DNA of 64,000 nt, taken from positions 248,001-312,000 of the forward strand of contig NZ_JANIDV010000001.1 in NCBI RefSeq assembly GCF_026385505.1, read 5' to 3'. Positions 44,145-53,558 of the stretch are shown here, in pieces. The notes below the pieces were generated by a model. The model made no database searches. It was not told the DNA's origin and was given only the letters and a program-made list of their open reading frames with translations. Every line of letters begins with the position of its first letter. Position 1 is the stretch's first letter. The translations under genes and the position numbers were made by a program. The DNA comes from Bombella dulcis. Its GTDB lineage: Bacteria; Pseudomonadota; Alphaproteobacteria; Acetobacterales; Acetobacteraceae.

Positions 44145-44390
44145 GGGGTGTAACGGCCTGAAGATCAATGAAAAGGACCTGCCGGACAGGTCTGGAGAAA
44201 CTGCATTCAGTCTATACTGCCCTGTAAAGAAAGGACATCATAGGGAAATTGTGGCAGAAATTGCCCAGTCATCGGGGCCGGACATGATGTGGAGCTGGTC
44301 CTGCCCGTTGCGGGTCATGCCGCCGCTAGGCAGACGAAGGCCCGTCCGATAGGCTGGGCCGGTCTGGATGATGGAGCAGGAGGGACAGGC

Positions 44391-45617
44391 ATGAGGCACA
44401 GAAAGAAGACCACGGAGACAGGGCCTGTCATTGGTGAGGGCTGGCAGAAATTCGCCACGTTCCTGACCCATGCAGGGCGGCAGACTCCGGATCAGAAGGG
44501 CAGTTTTGTCAACATGCCGGTCGAGCGTGGTTCCACCGTCATTTTTCCGACCGTGGAGGAGATGGAGGCCCAAGGCGGCTATGCCTATGACCACCAGCTT
44601 GTTTATGGGGCTATGGGCAATCCGGTCCAGCACAGGCTGGAGCAGGTGATTACTGCACTGGAGGGGGGAAGCCATACACAGGTCGTCAATTCCGGGCTGG
44701 CGGCGTGCAGCGTGGCCCTGCTGGCCTTCCTGAAGGCTGGGGATCATCTGCTCCTGCCTGATTCGGTCTATGGTCCGACACGGCGTTTTGCCCTTGGTAC
44801 GCTGGCCCGCTTCGGGGTGGAAACAGGCTTCTATCCGCCCCGTGCTGATGAAGCCACCTTGCGGGCGCATATCCGGCCCAACACGACGGTTATCTTTGCC
44901 GAAAGTCCTGGAAGCCATACGTTCGAGGTTCAGGATATTCCCCTGATTGCCCGGATGGCGCATGGGGCCGGAGCACGGCTGCTGCTGGACAATACATGGG
45001 GGATCGGGGCTTTTCAGCCTTTCACGTCCGGGGTTGATGTGTCCATTCAGGCCCTGACAAAATATCCCAGCGGCCATGCGGATGTCATTCTGGGGTCGAT
45101 CACGGTGCAGAGGCCGGAACACTGGCAAGCCCTGCGTCGTGCGGCGATCGAACTGGGGGCCTGCGGTGCCCCGGATGACTGCTGGCTGACCCTGCGGGGG
45201 CTGAAGACAATGGCGGTCCGTCTCTCCCAGCAGGCCCGCTCTGCTTATGAGCTTGCCTTCTGGCTGGAGAGCCGCCCGGAGGTAGCCCGAGTGCGGCACC
45301 CGGCTTTGCCAGGCTGTCCGGGCCATGAAATATGGAAGCGTGACTTCACCGATGCCAGCGGTCTTTTCGGTGTGGAACTGGCTGAGGGGATCACGCAGGA
45401 AGCGATGATTGTCCTGCTGAACGGGCTGAACCTGTTCAGCATCGGGGCCAGCTGGGGCGGGTATGAAAGCCTTGTCCTGCCGACATCTGGCGGCCTGACA
45501 CGGCATCATGAGGAGGGACTGCCCAAAGGAGCAGCCTTCCGGATTCAGGTCGGGCTGGAGAATGTTGCGGACCTGAAGGCTGACCTGGCCCGTGGGCTGG
45601 ACGGACTGAAACGCTGA
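44391..45617 (+). CDS. metC: Cystathionine beta-lyase
   Basis: A 408-residue PLP enzyme of the Cys/Met metabolism family that cleaves cystathionine to homocysteine, pyruvate and ammonia. The PLP lysine is in QALTKYPSGHADVILG, and YAYDHQLVYGAMGNPVQHRLE and LDNTWGIGAF are the usual motifs. The MetC form is favoured over gamma-synthases by the YAYDHQ-type substrate loop and LLNGLNLFSIGASWGGYESL. ATG 44391 is chosen because AGGAGG lies just upstream; the frame opens at 44289. Convergent with comM, 2 bases apart. Confidence 0.9.
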   Translation: MRHRKKTTETGPVIGEGWQKFATFLTHAGRQTPDQKGSFVNMPVERGSTVIFPTVEEMEAQGGYAYDHQLVYGAMGNPVQHRLEQVITALEGGSHTQVVNSGLAACSVALLAFLKAGDHLLLPDSVYGPTRRFALGTLARFGVETGFYPPRADEATLRAHIRPNTTVIFAESPGSHTFEVQDIPLIARMAHGAGARLLLDNTWGIGAFQPFTSGVDVSIQALTKYPSGHADVILGSITVQRPEHWQALRRAAIELGACGAPDDCWLTLRGLKTMAVRLSQQARSAYELAFWLESRPEVARVRHPALPGCPGHEIWKRDFTDASGLFGVELAEGITQEAMIVLLNGLNLFSIGASWGGYESLVLPTSGGLTRHHEEGLPKGAAFRIQVGLENVADLKADLARGLDGLKR

Positions 45618-45619
45618 GG

Positions 45620-47116
45620 TCAGAGGGGCGTGCGGTAGGAGAGGGCTTCTGCCGCATGGTGTTTCTGTACTGTTTCCGTGCCGTCCAGATCGGCAATCGT
45701 GCGGGCGACACGGAACATGCGTGTGATGCCCCGGTGAGAGAGTTTCATCCGTAAAGCAGCCTGTTCGGCAAGGGTCAGGGCATCGGCTCCGAACCGGAAG
45801 CCTTCGGGGGGCATCACGGCATTGCAGGCTCCCTGCCGTTCCATCTGCCGGTCATAGGCTGCCTGCACTCTGGCCCGGACGTCTGCACTGCTTTCCCCCG
45901 TCGGGGCACGGTTGATGGCCAGAGGAGACAGGGAATGGATATGCACGCATAGATCCATACGGTCCAGCATCGGGCCGGAGATGCGGGCGGTGTAATCCTG
46001 TGCACAGCGGGGTGCCCGGTTGCAGGCCCGTTCAGCATCATGGACATAGCCGCAGCGGCAGGGATTCATGGCGGCAATAAGTTGGAAGCGGGCCGGATAA
46101 TGCGTATGGCGTGCCGCACGGGAGATCGTGACCTCGCCCGATTCAACGGGCTGGCGTAATCCTTCGAGGCAGTTGCGGGGAAATTCGGGGAATTCATCCA
46201 GAAACAGCACGCCATTATGGGCAAGGCTGACTTCGCCGGGCATGGCTTTCGGTCCACCACCGACTAGGGCGGGAAGGGTCGTATTATGGTGCGGTGCCCG
46301 ATAAGGTGGCCGATTGACGAGACGCCCGGCGGGCAGCAGGCCGCCAATGCTGTGGATGCGGCTGGTCTCCAGTATTTCGGCAGCAGTGAGGTCGGGCAGG
46401 ATACCGGGCAGGCGGCTGGCCAGCATGGATTTGCCAGACCCCGGCGGCCCGGACATGAGCAGGGAATGACGTCCCGCCGCGGCGATTTCCAGCACACGGC
46501 GGGCCTGCATCATGCCTTTCACGTCCCGCAGGTCGGAGCCGTAATCGGGGGGCTGCGGCGTGGGAGGCGGCTCATCTGGCAGGGGCTGTTCCTTGCGGAG
46601 ATGACCGATCAGGGCCTTGAGGGATGGTGCGGCAACAATGTCCAGAGCCGGGTGGCCCCAGCGTGCCTCTGCTCCCTGCGAGGCCGGGCAGATCAGTCCC
46701 TGTCCCTGTGCGGAGGCCGTCAGGGCGGCGCAGAGAATTCCGTTTACAGGGTTGACCGTACCATCAAGGGCGATTTCTCCCAGAGCGGCCAGATGGGCCA
46801 CGGCCTCGGCAGGGATGACACTCATGGCGACCAGAACGCCGAGGGCGATGGGGAGGTCGAAATGTGCCCCTTCCTTGGGCAGGTCAGCCGGTGTGAGATT
46901 GACGAGAATCCGCTTGGGCGGCAGGGCCAGCCCCATGGCGGACAGGGCCGCCCGGACACGCTCCCGTGATTCGGCAATGGCCCGGGCGGGCATTCCGACA
47001 ATGATGAAAGAGGGCAGGCCGCTGGAAATCTGCACCTCCACCATGACAGGCAGGGCGTCGATCCCGGAGAAGGTGAAACTCTGGATGCGGGCGAGAGATG
47101 GCGGGAGAGCGGCCAT
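45620..47116 (-). CDS. comM: YifB/ComM family magnesium-chelatase-like AAA+ ATPase
   Basis: A 498-residue protein. The N-terminal Lon-protease-like fold (residues 1-170, with VEVQISSGLPSFIIVGMPARAIAESRERV) is followed by an AAA+ domain with Walker A MSGPPGSGKS, Walker B VLFLDEFPEF and a C-terminal Mg-chelatase subdomain. A cysteine group CRCGYVHDAERAC is present. ComM is a helicase that promotes branch migration during natural transformation; YifB-type proteins are widespread also in non-competent bacteria, so competence here is not implied. Confidence 0.92.
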   Translation of the reverse strand: MAALPPSLARIQSFTFSGIDALPVMVEVQISSGLPSFIIVGMPARAIAESRERVRAALSAMGLALPPKRILVNLTPADLPKEGAHFDLPIALGVLVAMSVIPAEAVAHLAALGEIALDGTVNPVNGILCAALTASAQGQGLICPASQGAEARWGHPALDIVAAPSLKALIGHLRKEQPLPDEPPPTPQPPDYGSDLRDVKGMMQARRVLEIAAAGRHSLLMSGPPGSGKSMLASRLPGILPDLTAAEILETSRIHSIGGLLPAGRLVNRPPYRAPHHNTTLPALVGGGPKAMPGEVSLAHNGVLFLDEFPEFPRNCLEGLRQPVESGEVTISRAARHTHYPARFQLIAAMNPCRCGYVHDAERACNRAPRCAQDYTARISGPMLDRMDLCVHIHSLSPLAINRAPTGESSADVRARVQAAYDRQMERQGACNAVMPPEGFRFGADALTLAEQAALRMKLSHRGITRMFRVARTIADLDGTETVQKHHAAEALSYRTPL

Positions 47117-47144
47117 GATGTCAGGAATCCTTATGGGCCGGACA

Positions 47145-47176
47145 TGAAACCGCCCGACAGCGAAACTGCCGGGCGG
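47145..47176 (-). terminator. Terminator after serA
   Basis: On the minus strand CCGCCCGGCAG (47176-47166) pairs with CTGTCGGGCGG (47160-47150), with one wobble, around TTTCG, followed by TTT. It sits 31 bases after the serA stop and separates it from comM. Confidence 0.75.
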
Positions 47177-47207
47177 CTGTCAGACGCAGACCGGGGAACG
47201 CAGAGGC

Positions 47208-48473
47208 TCAGTCTTCAGCAGGCAGGGGACGGATGGAGCGGGCACGCAAGGTTCCCTTCAGGCTGCGCAGCTGCTCCAGCAGGCTTTTCTCAAGCTCGGG
47301 AACATTCTGGCCTTCCTGTGCCTCGGCTTCCGTCACGACATAGCCAAGCTCGCCATCCGTCTGGAGGAACTGGGCCGTCAGGTTGCAGGCGGCCTTGGCG
47401 AAAATGTCGTTGATCTGGCCAAGGATGCCCGGCTGGTTGGAGTGGACGTGCATGAAGCGCATCCCGCCGGGGCGTTCGCCCAGCTGGACCTGCGGGAAGT
47501 TGACGGCCCCGATGGTGGACCCGACATCGGAGTAATCCACCAGCTTCTGGGCGACTTCCACGCCGATGCGCTCCTGCGCCTCCATCGTGGAGCCGCCGAT
47601 ATGCGGGGTCAGCAGCACGTTCTCCAGCCCCTGAAGCGGCGTGGTGAAACGTTCCTGGCTGCTCTTCGGCTCCACGGGGAAGACGTCGATGGCGGCACCC
47701 ATCAGGTGGCCGTCCTTCAGTGCACGGGCGAGAGCCTCGAGGTCCACGACGGTGCCACGGGCATTATTGAGCAGAATGGAGTTCGGCTTCATGGCCCGGA
47801 TTTCGGCCTCGCCGATCATGTTCTGTGTTTCCGGTGTTTCGGGAACATGCAGCGTCACGATGTTGGACTGGCCCAGCAGCTCTTCCAGAGAGCTGACGGC
47901 AATGGCGTTACCATGTGGCAGGCGGGGGGCGATGTCGTAATAGAGAACCCGCAGCCCGAAGGATTCGGCCAGGACGGAAAGCTGGGACCCGATGGAGCCA
48001 TAGCCGACAATGCCGACCGTCTTGCCACGGACTTCCCATGCATTATTGGCGGATTTCTCCCAGCCACCCTTGTGGCAGGCATCGGAGCGGGACGGGATGC
48101 GGCGGAGCAGCATCACGATCTCGCCCATGACCAGCTCGGCAACGGAACGGGTGTTGCTGAAGGGCGCATTGAAGACCGGAATGCCAGCCATCCGGGCGGC
48201 CTTGAGGTCCACCTGATTGGTCCCGATGCAGAAGCAGCCAATGGCCATGAGGCGGTTGGCGGAATTGATGACATCAGCTGTCAGCTGTGTCCGGCTGCGG
48301 ATGCCGACCATGTGGACACCCTGAAGGGCTTCCTTGAGAGCATCACCTTCCAGCGCGCCTTTCAGCCGGGTGACAGAGGCATAGCCCTGCTGCTCCAGAT
48401 AATTGACGGCACTGTCATGGATGCCTTCCAGCAGGAGAATATTGATTCTGTTCTTGGCGAGGGAGAGGGGCAT
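47208..48473 (-). CDS. serA: D-3-phosphoglycerate dehydrogenase
   Basis: A 421-residue enzyme that starts serine synthesis by oxidising 3-phosphoglycerate. The NAD-binding motif is GIVGYGSIGSQL; the catalytic His region is LLTPHIGGSTMEAQERIG with Glu and Arg upstream (IGCFCIGTNQVDL). A C-terminal ACT domain (RFMHVHSNQPGILGQIND and onward) suggests feedback control by serine, as in E. coli SerA. It lies 82 bases after hisN on the same strand. Confidence 0.95.
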   Translation of the reverse strand: MPLSLAKNRINILLLEGIHDSAVNYLEQQGYASVTRLKGALEGDALKEALQGVHMVGIRSRTQLTADVINSANRLMAIGCFCIGTNQVDLKAARMAGIPVFNAPFSNTRSVAELVMGEIVMLLRRIPSRSDACHKGGWEKSANNAWEVRGKTVGIVGYGSIGSQLSVLAESFGLRVLYYDIAPRLPHGNAIAVSSLEELLGQSNIVTLHVPETPETQNMIGEAEIRAMKPNSILLNNARGTVVDLEALARALKDGHLMGAAIDVFPVEPKSSQERFTTPLQGLENVLLTPHIGGSTMEAQERIGVEVAQKLVDYSDVGSTIGAVNFPQVQLGERPGGMRFMHVHSNQPGILGQINDIFAKAACNLTAQFLQTDGELGYVVTEAEAQEGQNVPELEKSLLEQLRSLKGTLRARSIRPLPAED

Positions 48474-48555
48474 GTTCAGGTAACCTCATCGTGGTAACCG
48501 GGTCAGCAGATGTGACCTCATGAAGAATCGTTATCTATCTGTAATGGACAGATCG

Positions 48556-49350
48556 TTAAGAGGAAAGGGCCTGTATGGCCTCATCACGCAGGGCTGTACT
48601 GGCACAGGCCAGAACGGTTCCTTCACTTTCCAGTGTCAGGGGGGCGCCCGACCAGTTCGTCAGGCTGCCACCGGCACCTTCGATGATGGGGGCCAGCGGC
48701 CCCCAGTCCCACGGCTTGAGCGTATCTTCGGCAATGAGGTCGATCTGGCCGAGGGCCAGCAGCCCGTAGGCATAGGCATCACCACCCCACGAGGTCCGGC
48801 GGACTTTTGTCTGGAGTGTCTGGAACTGCCGGAACTGTGTGGGGCGGAAGATTTCCGGTGCCGTGCAGGAGAGTTCAGCTTCCCTGAGGGGAACATTCTG
48901 CCGGGTGCCGATGGTTCCGGGCAGATGGGGGGCGATGTAGCGGCTGGGTTCTCCTTCCAGCCCCAGCCAGCGTTCACGGGTGACGGGCTGGTCGATCAGA
49001 CCCAGTACGGGGCGTCCTTCATGGAAAAGTGACACTAGTGTCGTGAAGCTTGGCCGCCCGGTTACGAAGGAGCGTGTGCCATCTATGGGGTCCAGTACCC
49101 AGAGCCAGTCTTTCCCCAGTGCCCCGGAGGTTCCGGCCTCTTCGCCCAGAATGGCATGATGGGGGACATGCTCTTCCAGAATGGCCCGCATGGTGGCCTC
49201 AGCCTCCCGGTCCGCTCGTGTGACGGGGCTGTCATCCTCCTTGGAGATGATGGGCAGAGACTGGCGGAAACAGGGTAGGATGACCTGCCGGGCGGCATCG
49301 GCGCAGTGCTGGGCAAGGGCCAGATAGGAGGAAAGATCAGACCGACTCAT
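48556..49350 (-). CDS. hisN: Histidinol-phosphatase, inositol-monophosphatase type
   Basis: A 264-residue metal-dependent phosphatase of the IMPase fold. Metal motifs are AILGEEAG, WVLDPIDGTRSFVTG and the late DWGPLAPIIEGAGG. The SFVTGRPSFTTLVSL pattern is characteristic of the HisN type that dephosphorylates histidinol phosphate. The frame is open far upstream to 49947, but that would overlap kdsB; ATG 49350 gives the family length. It is divergent from kdsB. Confidence 0.9.
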   Translation of the reverse strand: MSRSDLSSYLALAQHCADAARQVILPCFRQSLPIISKEDDSPVTRADREAEATMRAILEEHVPHHAILGEEAGTSGALGKDWLWVLDPIDGTRSFVTGRPSFTTLVSLFHEGRPVLGLIDQPVTRERWLGLEGEPSRYIAPHLPGTIGTRQNVPLREAELSCTAPEIFRPTQFRQFQTLQTKVRRTSWGGDAYAYGLLALGQIDLIAEDTLKPWDWGPLAPIIEGAGGSLTNWSGAPLTLESEGTVLACASTALRDEAIQALSS

Positions 49351-49416
49351 GAGGATTACGCCTTTTTCCTGATGGGCTGATTGACGCAGGCGGGCCTGCA
49401 CGGCAATCAGGAGATT

Positions 49417-50166
49417 ATGCGACCGATTATTGTCATTCCCTCCAGAATTGCCTCCACACGGCTTCCACGCAAGGCTTTGGCCGAGATTGATGGTGACGCC
49501 ATGATCGTTCATGTTGCCCGCCGGGCCGTGGCCGCTGGGCTGGGGCCTGTCCTCGTGGCTGCCGGTGATGAGGAAATCCGGGCTGCCGTGGCGGGCATGG
49601 TGGGTGTGGAGGCTCTTCTGACTGACCCTGCCCTGCCCAGTGGGTCGGACAGGGTGCAGGCGGCGATCGAGGCCTATGACCCGCAGGGGCGATATGACTG
49701 CGTGATCAATCTTCAGGGCGATCTGCCTCTCGTGGAGCCGGATACTCTCCGGCAGGCCCTGCGCCCGCTGGAAGAGGGACGGTTCGATATCGGGACACTG
49801 GTGGCTCCGGTAAAGAGCGTTGAAGAGCGTGATGCCGATTCGGTCGTGAAAGTGGCCTGCACCTTCCAGAATGATGGTGACGTGGCGCGGGCACTCTATT
49901 TTTCCCGGTCCGTGATTCCGTGGGGTGAGGGCGTGTACTGGCACCATGTGGGTGTCTATGCGTGGCGGCGTGAGGCACTGGCCCGGTTCGTCACGTTACC
50001 GCCATCCGGACTGGAGGAGCGGGAGAAGCTGGAGCAGCTCCGTGCGCTGGAGGCGGGCATGACGATCGGCTGTGCCCGGATTGGGACGGCCCCGCTGGGT
50101 GTGGACACGCCGGAAGACCTTGCACGGATCAGGGCCAGAGTCGGGGGGCAGGCATCATGCCGGTGA
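49417..50166 (+). CDS. kdsB: 3-deoxy-manno-octulosonate cytidylyltransferase
   Basis: A 249-residue enzyme that activates KDO to CMP-KDO for the lipopolysaccharide inner core. The N-terminal nucleotide site is VIPSRIASTRLPRKALAEI; the metal/CTP motif is CVINLQGDLPLVEP. WHHVGVYAWRREAL is typical of KdsB. ATG 49417 is chosen because AGGAG lies four bases before; the frame opens at 49381. The stop overlaps the pheA start by 10 bases. Confidence 0.96.
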   Translation: MRPIIVIPSRIASTRLPRKALAEIDGDAMIVHVARRAVAAGLGPVLVAAGDEEIRAAVAGMVGVEALLTDPALPSGSDRVQAAIEAYDPQGRYDCVINLQGDLPLVEPDTLRQALRPLEEGRFDIGTLVAPVKSVEERDADSVVKVACTFQNDGDVARALYFSRSVIPWGEGVYWHHVGVYAWRREALARFVTLPPSGLEEREKLEQLRALEAGMTIGCARIGTAPLGVDTPEDLARIRARVGGQASCR

Positions 50167-50996
50167 TTGCGTTCCAGGGGCGGCCGGGGGCCTATTCCGA
50201 TCTGGCCTGCCGGGCGACACGGCCGGGCTGGGAGACATTGCCCTGCCGCAGTTTTGCGGAAACGATCGAGGCCGTGCGGGACGGGCAGGCGGATGAGGCC
50301 CTGCTGCCCTGTGAGAATTCCCTTGCCGGTCGTGTGGCGGAGATTCACGCTCTTCTGCCGGAAGCGGGACTGAAGATCGTGGGGGAGCATTTCCAGCGGG
50401 TGGAACACTGTCTGCTGGGTGTGAAGGGGGCACGGTTTGAGGACGTGAAGCGTGTCCATACTCATCCGGTTGCCATGGCGCAGGTGCGGGGTCTGCTGGA
50501 CCAGTATGGCCTGGAGCCGGTGACGGAGTTCGACACGGCGGGGGCCGCCGAGCTGGTGGCGGGCTGGGGGCGGAAGGAAGATGCCGCCATTGCCTCCTCC
50601 CTCGCCGGTGAGCTGAACGGGCTTGAGATTCTTCGTCGCAATGTGGAGGATGCTGCCCATAATACGACCCGGTTCTACCGTGTTGCCCCGCCAGACGCCG
50701 TGGTGGAGTGTGAAGCCGGACAGCCCATGATGACGACCCTGATCGTTCATGTCCGTCATGTTCCGGGTGCGCTGTGTGACGTGCTGACCTGCTTTGCGCA
50801 GCATGGGGTCAACATGACACGGATTGAGAGTTATATGCTGGGCGGCTCCTTCGAGGCCTCCCGCTTCCTGATGGACATTGAAGGTGCGCCGGATGAGCGG
50901 AAGGTGCATGAGGCCCTTCTGGCACTGGCTGAGGCCAGTCAGGAGCATCACGTTCTGGGGACTTACCCCCGGAGTGCGTTCCGGGACGATATGTGA
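50157..50996 (+). CDS. pheA: Prephenate dehydratase
   Basis: A 279-residue enzyme converting prephenate to phenylpyruvate. It is monofunctional (no chorismate mutase). The PDT domain starts VIAFQGRPGAYSDLA and carries the catalytic NTTRFYRV (Thr-Arg-Phe motif). The C-terminal ACT domain has the phenylalanine-binding region NMTRIESYMLGGSFEASRF, in the alphaproteobacterial form. It is translationally coupled to kdsB by overlap, so an LPS gene and an aromatic amino acid gene share a message. Confidence 0.95.
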   Translation: MPVIAFQGRPGAYSDLACRATRPGWETLPCRSFAETIEAVRDGQADEALLPCENSLAGRVAEIHALLPEAGLKIVGEHFQRVEHCLLGVKGARFEDVKRVHTHPVAMAQVRGLLDQYGLEPVTEFDTAGAAELVAGWGRKEDAAIASSLAGELNGLEILRRNVEDAAHNTTRFYRVAPPDAVVECEAGQPMMTTLIVHVRHVPGALCDVLTCFAQHGVNMTRIESYMLGGSFEASRFLMDIEGAPDERKVHEALLALAEASQEHHVLGTYPRSAFRDDM

Positions 50997-51021
50997 CCTT
51001 TCTCCAGAGGGGAGGTCTCAC

Positions 51022-51027
51022 TATAAT
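51022..51027 (+). promoter_or_regulatory. Candidate -10 element upstream of dapA
   Basis: A perfect TATAAT lies 69 bases before the dapA start in the 99-base gap after pheA. No good -35 box is seen at 16-18 bases upstream, so the promoter is tentative. Confidence 0.35.
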
Positions 51028-51095
51028 GGCGGCATGTCGGCTGGTAAGTCAGCCTATGAGAGTGATGTGCAGGGATGAGGGCGGAGAGTAAAGCA

Positions 51096-51995
51096 ATGGC
51101 AAAGACGATTAATGAACGGTACCACGGTTCGCTGACCGCCCTGATCACCCCCATGAAGAAGGATGGTGCGCTGGATGAACAGGCCGCTGCTCGCCTGATC
51201 GAGCGTCAGATTCAGGGGGGGACGACAGGCCTCATTCCTTCCGGGACGACGGGGGAAAGCCCGACCCTTTCCCATGAAGAACATGGGCGTGTCATCGAGC
51301 ATTGTGTGGAGGTGGCTGCCGGTCGTGCGCTGGTGATGGCCGGAGCCGGCTCCAACAGCACGCATGAAGCTGTCGGCATGGCCCGTCATGCCCATAAGGT
51401 GGGGGCAGATGCCCTGCTGGTGGTCGTGCCCTATTACAACAAGCCGACACAGGAAGGCCTGTACCGCCACTTCATGACGGTGGCAGATGCCACGCCGCTG
51501 CCGCTCTGGCTGTACTGCATTCCGGGCCGGTCCGTCGTGGACTTGACGCCAGAGACGCTGGGGCGTCTGGCAAAGCACCCGAACATTGTCGGTACGAAGG
51601 ATGCCACGGCCAATCTGAGCCGTCCGCTGGCCGTGCGGCGTGAGGCTGGAGCCGAATTCAATCAGCTTTCTGGTGAGGACGGGACGATCCTGTCCTTTCT
51701 GGCAGCGGGTGGGCATGGCTGCATCAGCGTGACCTCCAATGTCGTGCCGGACCTCTGCTCACAGCTGCACCGTCTCTGGCAGGAAGGGAAGGTGAAAGAG
51801 GCCATTGCCCTTCAGGACAGGCTGACACCGCTGCATGATGCCCTTTTTGCCGAGACCAGTCCGGCCCCGGCGAAATATGCCCTGTCCCGTCTTGGTCTGT
51901 GCGAATCCACACTCCGTCTCCCGATGGTGGAGATCACCGAGGCAACGAAGAAGCGTGTGGATGCGGCCCTGCATTCGCTCGGTCTTCTGGGTTAA
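51096..51995 (+). CDS. dapA: 4-hydroxy-tetrahydrodipicolinate synthase
   Basis: A 299-residue Schiff-base aldolase for the first committed step of lysine/diaminopimelate synthesis (pyruvate plus aspartate semialdehyde). Motifs are GTTGESPTLSHEEH, VVPYYNKPTQEG with the proton-relay tyrosine, and IVGTKDAT with the Schiff-base lysine. ATG 51096 is preceded by GGAGAG; an in-frame ATG at 51075 adds seven residues. smpB follows 11 bases later in the same operon. Confidence 0.96.
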   Translation: MAKTINERYHGSLTALITPMKKDGALDEQAAARLIERQIQGGTTGLIPSGTTGESPTLSHEEHGRVIEHCVEVAAGRALVMAGAGSNSTHEAVGMARHAHKVGADALLVVVPYYNKPTQEGLYRHFMTVADATPLPLWLYCIPGRSVVDLTPETLGRLAKHPNIVGTKDATANLSRPLAVRREAGAEFNQLSGEDGTILSFLAAGGHGCISVTSNVVPDLCSQLHRLWQEGKVKEAIALQDRLTPLHDALFAETSPAPAKYALSRLGLCESTLRLPMVEITEATKKRVDAALHSLGLLG

Positions 51996-52006
51996 GACGT
52001 AGAGAC

Positions 52007-52510
52007 ATGGCTGCCAGCAAGAAAAAGACAAAAGGTGGGCTGATTTCTCACGGCATTGCCGCACAGAATCGGAAGGCCCGCTTCAATTACACCATTCTGG
52101 AGACGGTGGAGGCGGGACTCGTCCTCAAGGGGCCGGAGGTCAAGAGCCTGCGCATGGGGCGTGCGACCCTGAGTGAGGCTTACGCCATTGAGCGGGATGG
52201 AGAGCTGTGGCTTCTGAACTCATATATTCCTGAATATCAGGGGGGCGTGCTGTCCCGTTTTGATACACGGGCACCCCGCAAGCTGCTGCTGCACCGTAAA
52301 CAGCTGGCGAAGTATATCGGGGAAATTACAAAGGCGGGGGCGTCTCTGGTGCCGCTGGACATTCACTTCAATGCCCGTGGTGTTGCCAAGGTGACGCTGG
52401 GCCTCGGCAAAGGCCGGAAGAAAGAAGACAAGCGGCACGCCATTGCGGATCGTGACTGGCAGCGGGACAAGGCCCGTCTGCTGCGCAACAAGGGGCGGGG
52501 AGAGTACTGA
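52007..52510 (+). CDS. smpB: SsrA-binding protein
   Basis: A 167-residue RNA-binding protein needed for trans-translation; it carries tmRNA to stalled ribosomes. Typical motifs are AQNRKARFNYTILETVEAGLVL (given here in part of its length), GPEVKSLRMGR and the basic tail KEDKRHAIADRDWQRDKARLLR. The ATG at 52007 gives the family length. No tmRNA gene is seen in the window. dapA-smpB is a common alphaproteobacterial pair. Confidence 0.96.
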   Translation: MAASKKKTKGGLISHGIAAQNRKARFNYTILETVEAGLVLKGPEVKSLRMGRATLSEAYAIERDGELWLLNSYIPEYQGGVLSRFDTRAPRKLLLHRKQLAKYIGEITKAGASLVPLDIHFNARGVAKVTLGLGKGRKKEDKRHAIADRDWQRDKARLLRNKGRGEY

Positions 52511-52560
52511 CCGCTTTCTTTTCTCCCTGCCGGTCCGGCAGAGCGGGGTGTGCGATAAAG

Positions 52561-52596
52561 AAAACCCTCACCATCCAGGGGACGGTGAGGGTTTTT
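52561..52596. terminator. Bidirectional terminator between smpB and cold-shock gene
   Basis: CCCTCACC (52565-52572) pairs with GGTGAGGG (52584-52591); AAAA precedes and TTTTT follows, giving a T tail for both strands. It serves the convergent smpB and csp genes. Confidence 0.88.
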
Positions 52597-52624
52597 CTCG
52601 TCAGGTGTCGTATGGGCTACGCCA

Positions 52625-53320
52625 TCAGCCAGCCGTGATTTCCACAGCCTCGGGGCCTTTGTGACCCTGCACGACCTTCATGCCGATTGTCTGGCCATCA
52701 GCCAGACCATGCAGGCCGGAACGTTCCAGAGCGGAGGCGTGGACGAACACGTCCTTGCCGCCATTCTCCGGCGTGATGAAGCCGAAACCCTTGGTGGTGT
52801 TGTACCACTTGACGATTCCACGCATTTCCTCGGCCTGGGACAGGTCAGGAGCCGGGTGGAAACGCTCCTGACGCATGGGAGCGGCAGGACGGCGGGGAGC
52901 TTCTGCCGTAGCCGTGCTGGCATCAACAGAAACCACTTCAGCAACCTGGCGGCCTTTGGGACCCTGACCGACACGGACAACAACCGTCGTGCCCGGAGCC
53001 GGCTCAGTATGGCCGAGGGTGCTCAGTGTATTGGCGTGGAGGAAAACATCGCCGCTGCCGTCGCTCAGACCGACGAAGCCGAAGCCACGCTCGGTGTTGA
53101 ACCATTTGACGGTGCCGGTGATTTCAGGGCCAGTCGGCGTGATCTGCGGACCGCCACGGCCGCCGCCACTACGGCGGGGAGCACCACCACCGAAGCCGCC
53201 ACCGCGCGGAGCATCGTAACTGCCGCGATCGTCGAAGTAAGAAGGCTGGGTCATGAAATCGCGGTCAAAGCCGCCGCGGCGGGAGGAAAAGGAGCTGCGG
53301 TCGGATCTATTATTTCTCAA
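52625..53320 (-). CDS. Cold-shock protein with two CSD domains and Gly/Arg-rich N-terminus
   Basis: A 231-residue nucleic-acid-binding protein. The first 60 residues are Arg, Gly and Ser rich (RGGGFGGGAPRRSGGGRGG). Two cold-shock domains follow. CSD1 (about residues 66-132) has RNP1-like ERGFGFV and RNP2-like DVFLHA; CSD2 (about 165-231) has TKGFGFITP and DVFVHA. Double-CSD proteins are the normal alphaproteobacterial CspD-like form. The start is TTG at 53320; an ATG at 53254 is the first ATG in frame and would drop 22 residues. It presumably unwinds or stabilises mRNA. Confidence 0.9.
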   Translation of the reverse strand: MRNNRSDRSSFSSRRGGFDRDFMTQPSYFDDRGSYDAPRGGGFGGGAPRRSGGGRGGPQITPTGPEITGTVKWFNTERGFGFVGLSDGSGDVFLHANTLSTLGHTEPAPGTTVVVRVGQGPKGRQVAEVVSVDASTATAEAPRRPAAPMRQERFHPAPDLSQAEEMRGIVKWYNTTKGFGFITPENGGKDVFVHASALERSGLHGLADGQTIGMKVVQGHKGPEAVEITAG

Positions 53321-53558
53321 GGGTCTCGTCCCGTATTGGGGTCATCAGGGAGGAAACAGTCACTCTGTCTCCTCGGGTCGTTCAGCTGGAAGCATGACTA
53401 CATGTTCCGTTTGTGAAAGTAGCATGTTTTTCCAATTACGCTAGAAAGAAAAAGATAAAAATTTGATAATCTTTATTCCAAGAAATCAGAGAATTTTTTT
53501 GAGTGTTTGGATTCTCCCCTTAACAAGATTTCATAAAAATTAAACATTGCTGGGAAAC
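53321..53558 (-). promoter_or_regulatory. AT-rich leader and promoter region of the cold-shock gene
   Basis: These 238 bases between recG and the cold-shock gene contain no gene. The part from 53417 to 53550 is strikingly AT-rich. On the minus strand TTGGAA, 17 bases, then TTATCT (about 53482-53454) resembles a promoter, which would give a leader of roughly 125 bases, as cold-shock genes often have. Confidence 0.4.

Noticed and set aside
44170..44390. Possible SAM-type riboswitch ahead of metC
   Set aside because: A GACCTG/CAGGTC hairpin is present, but none of the conserved SAM-I, SAM-II or SAH riboswitch cores could be recognised.
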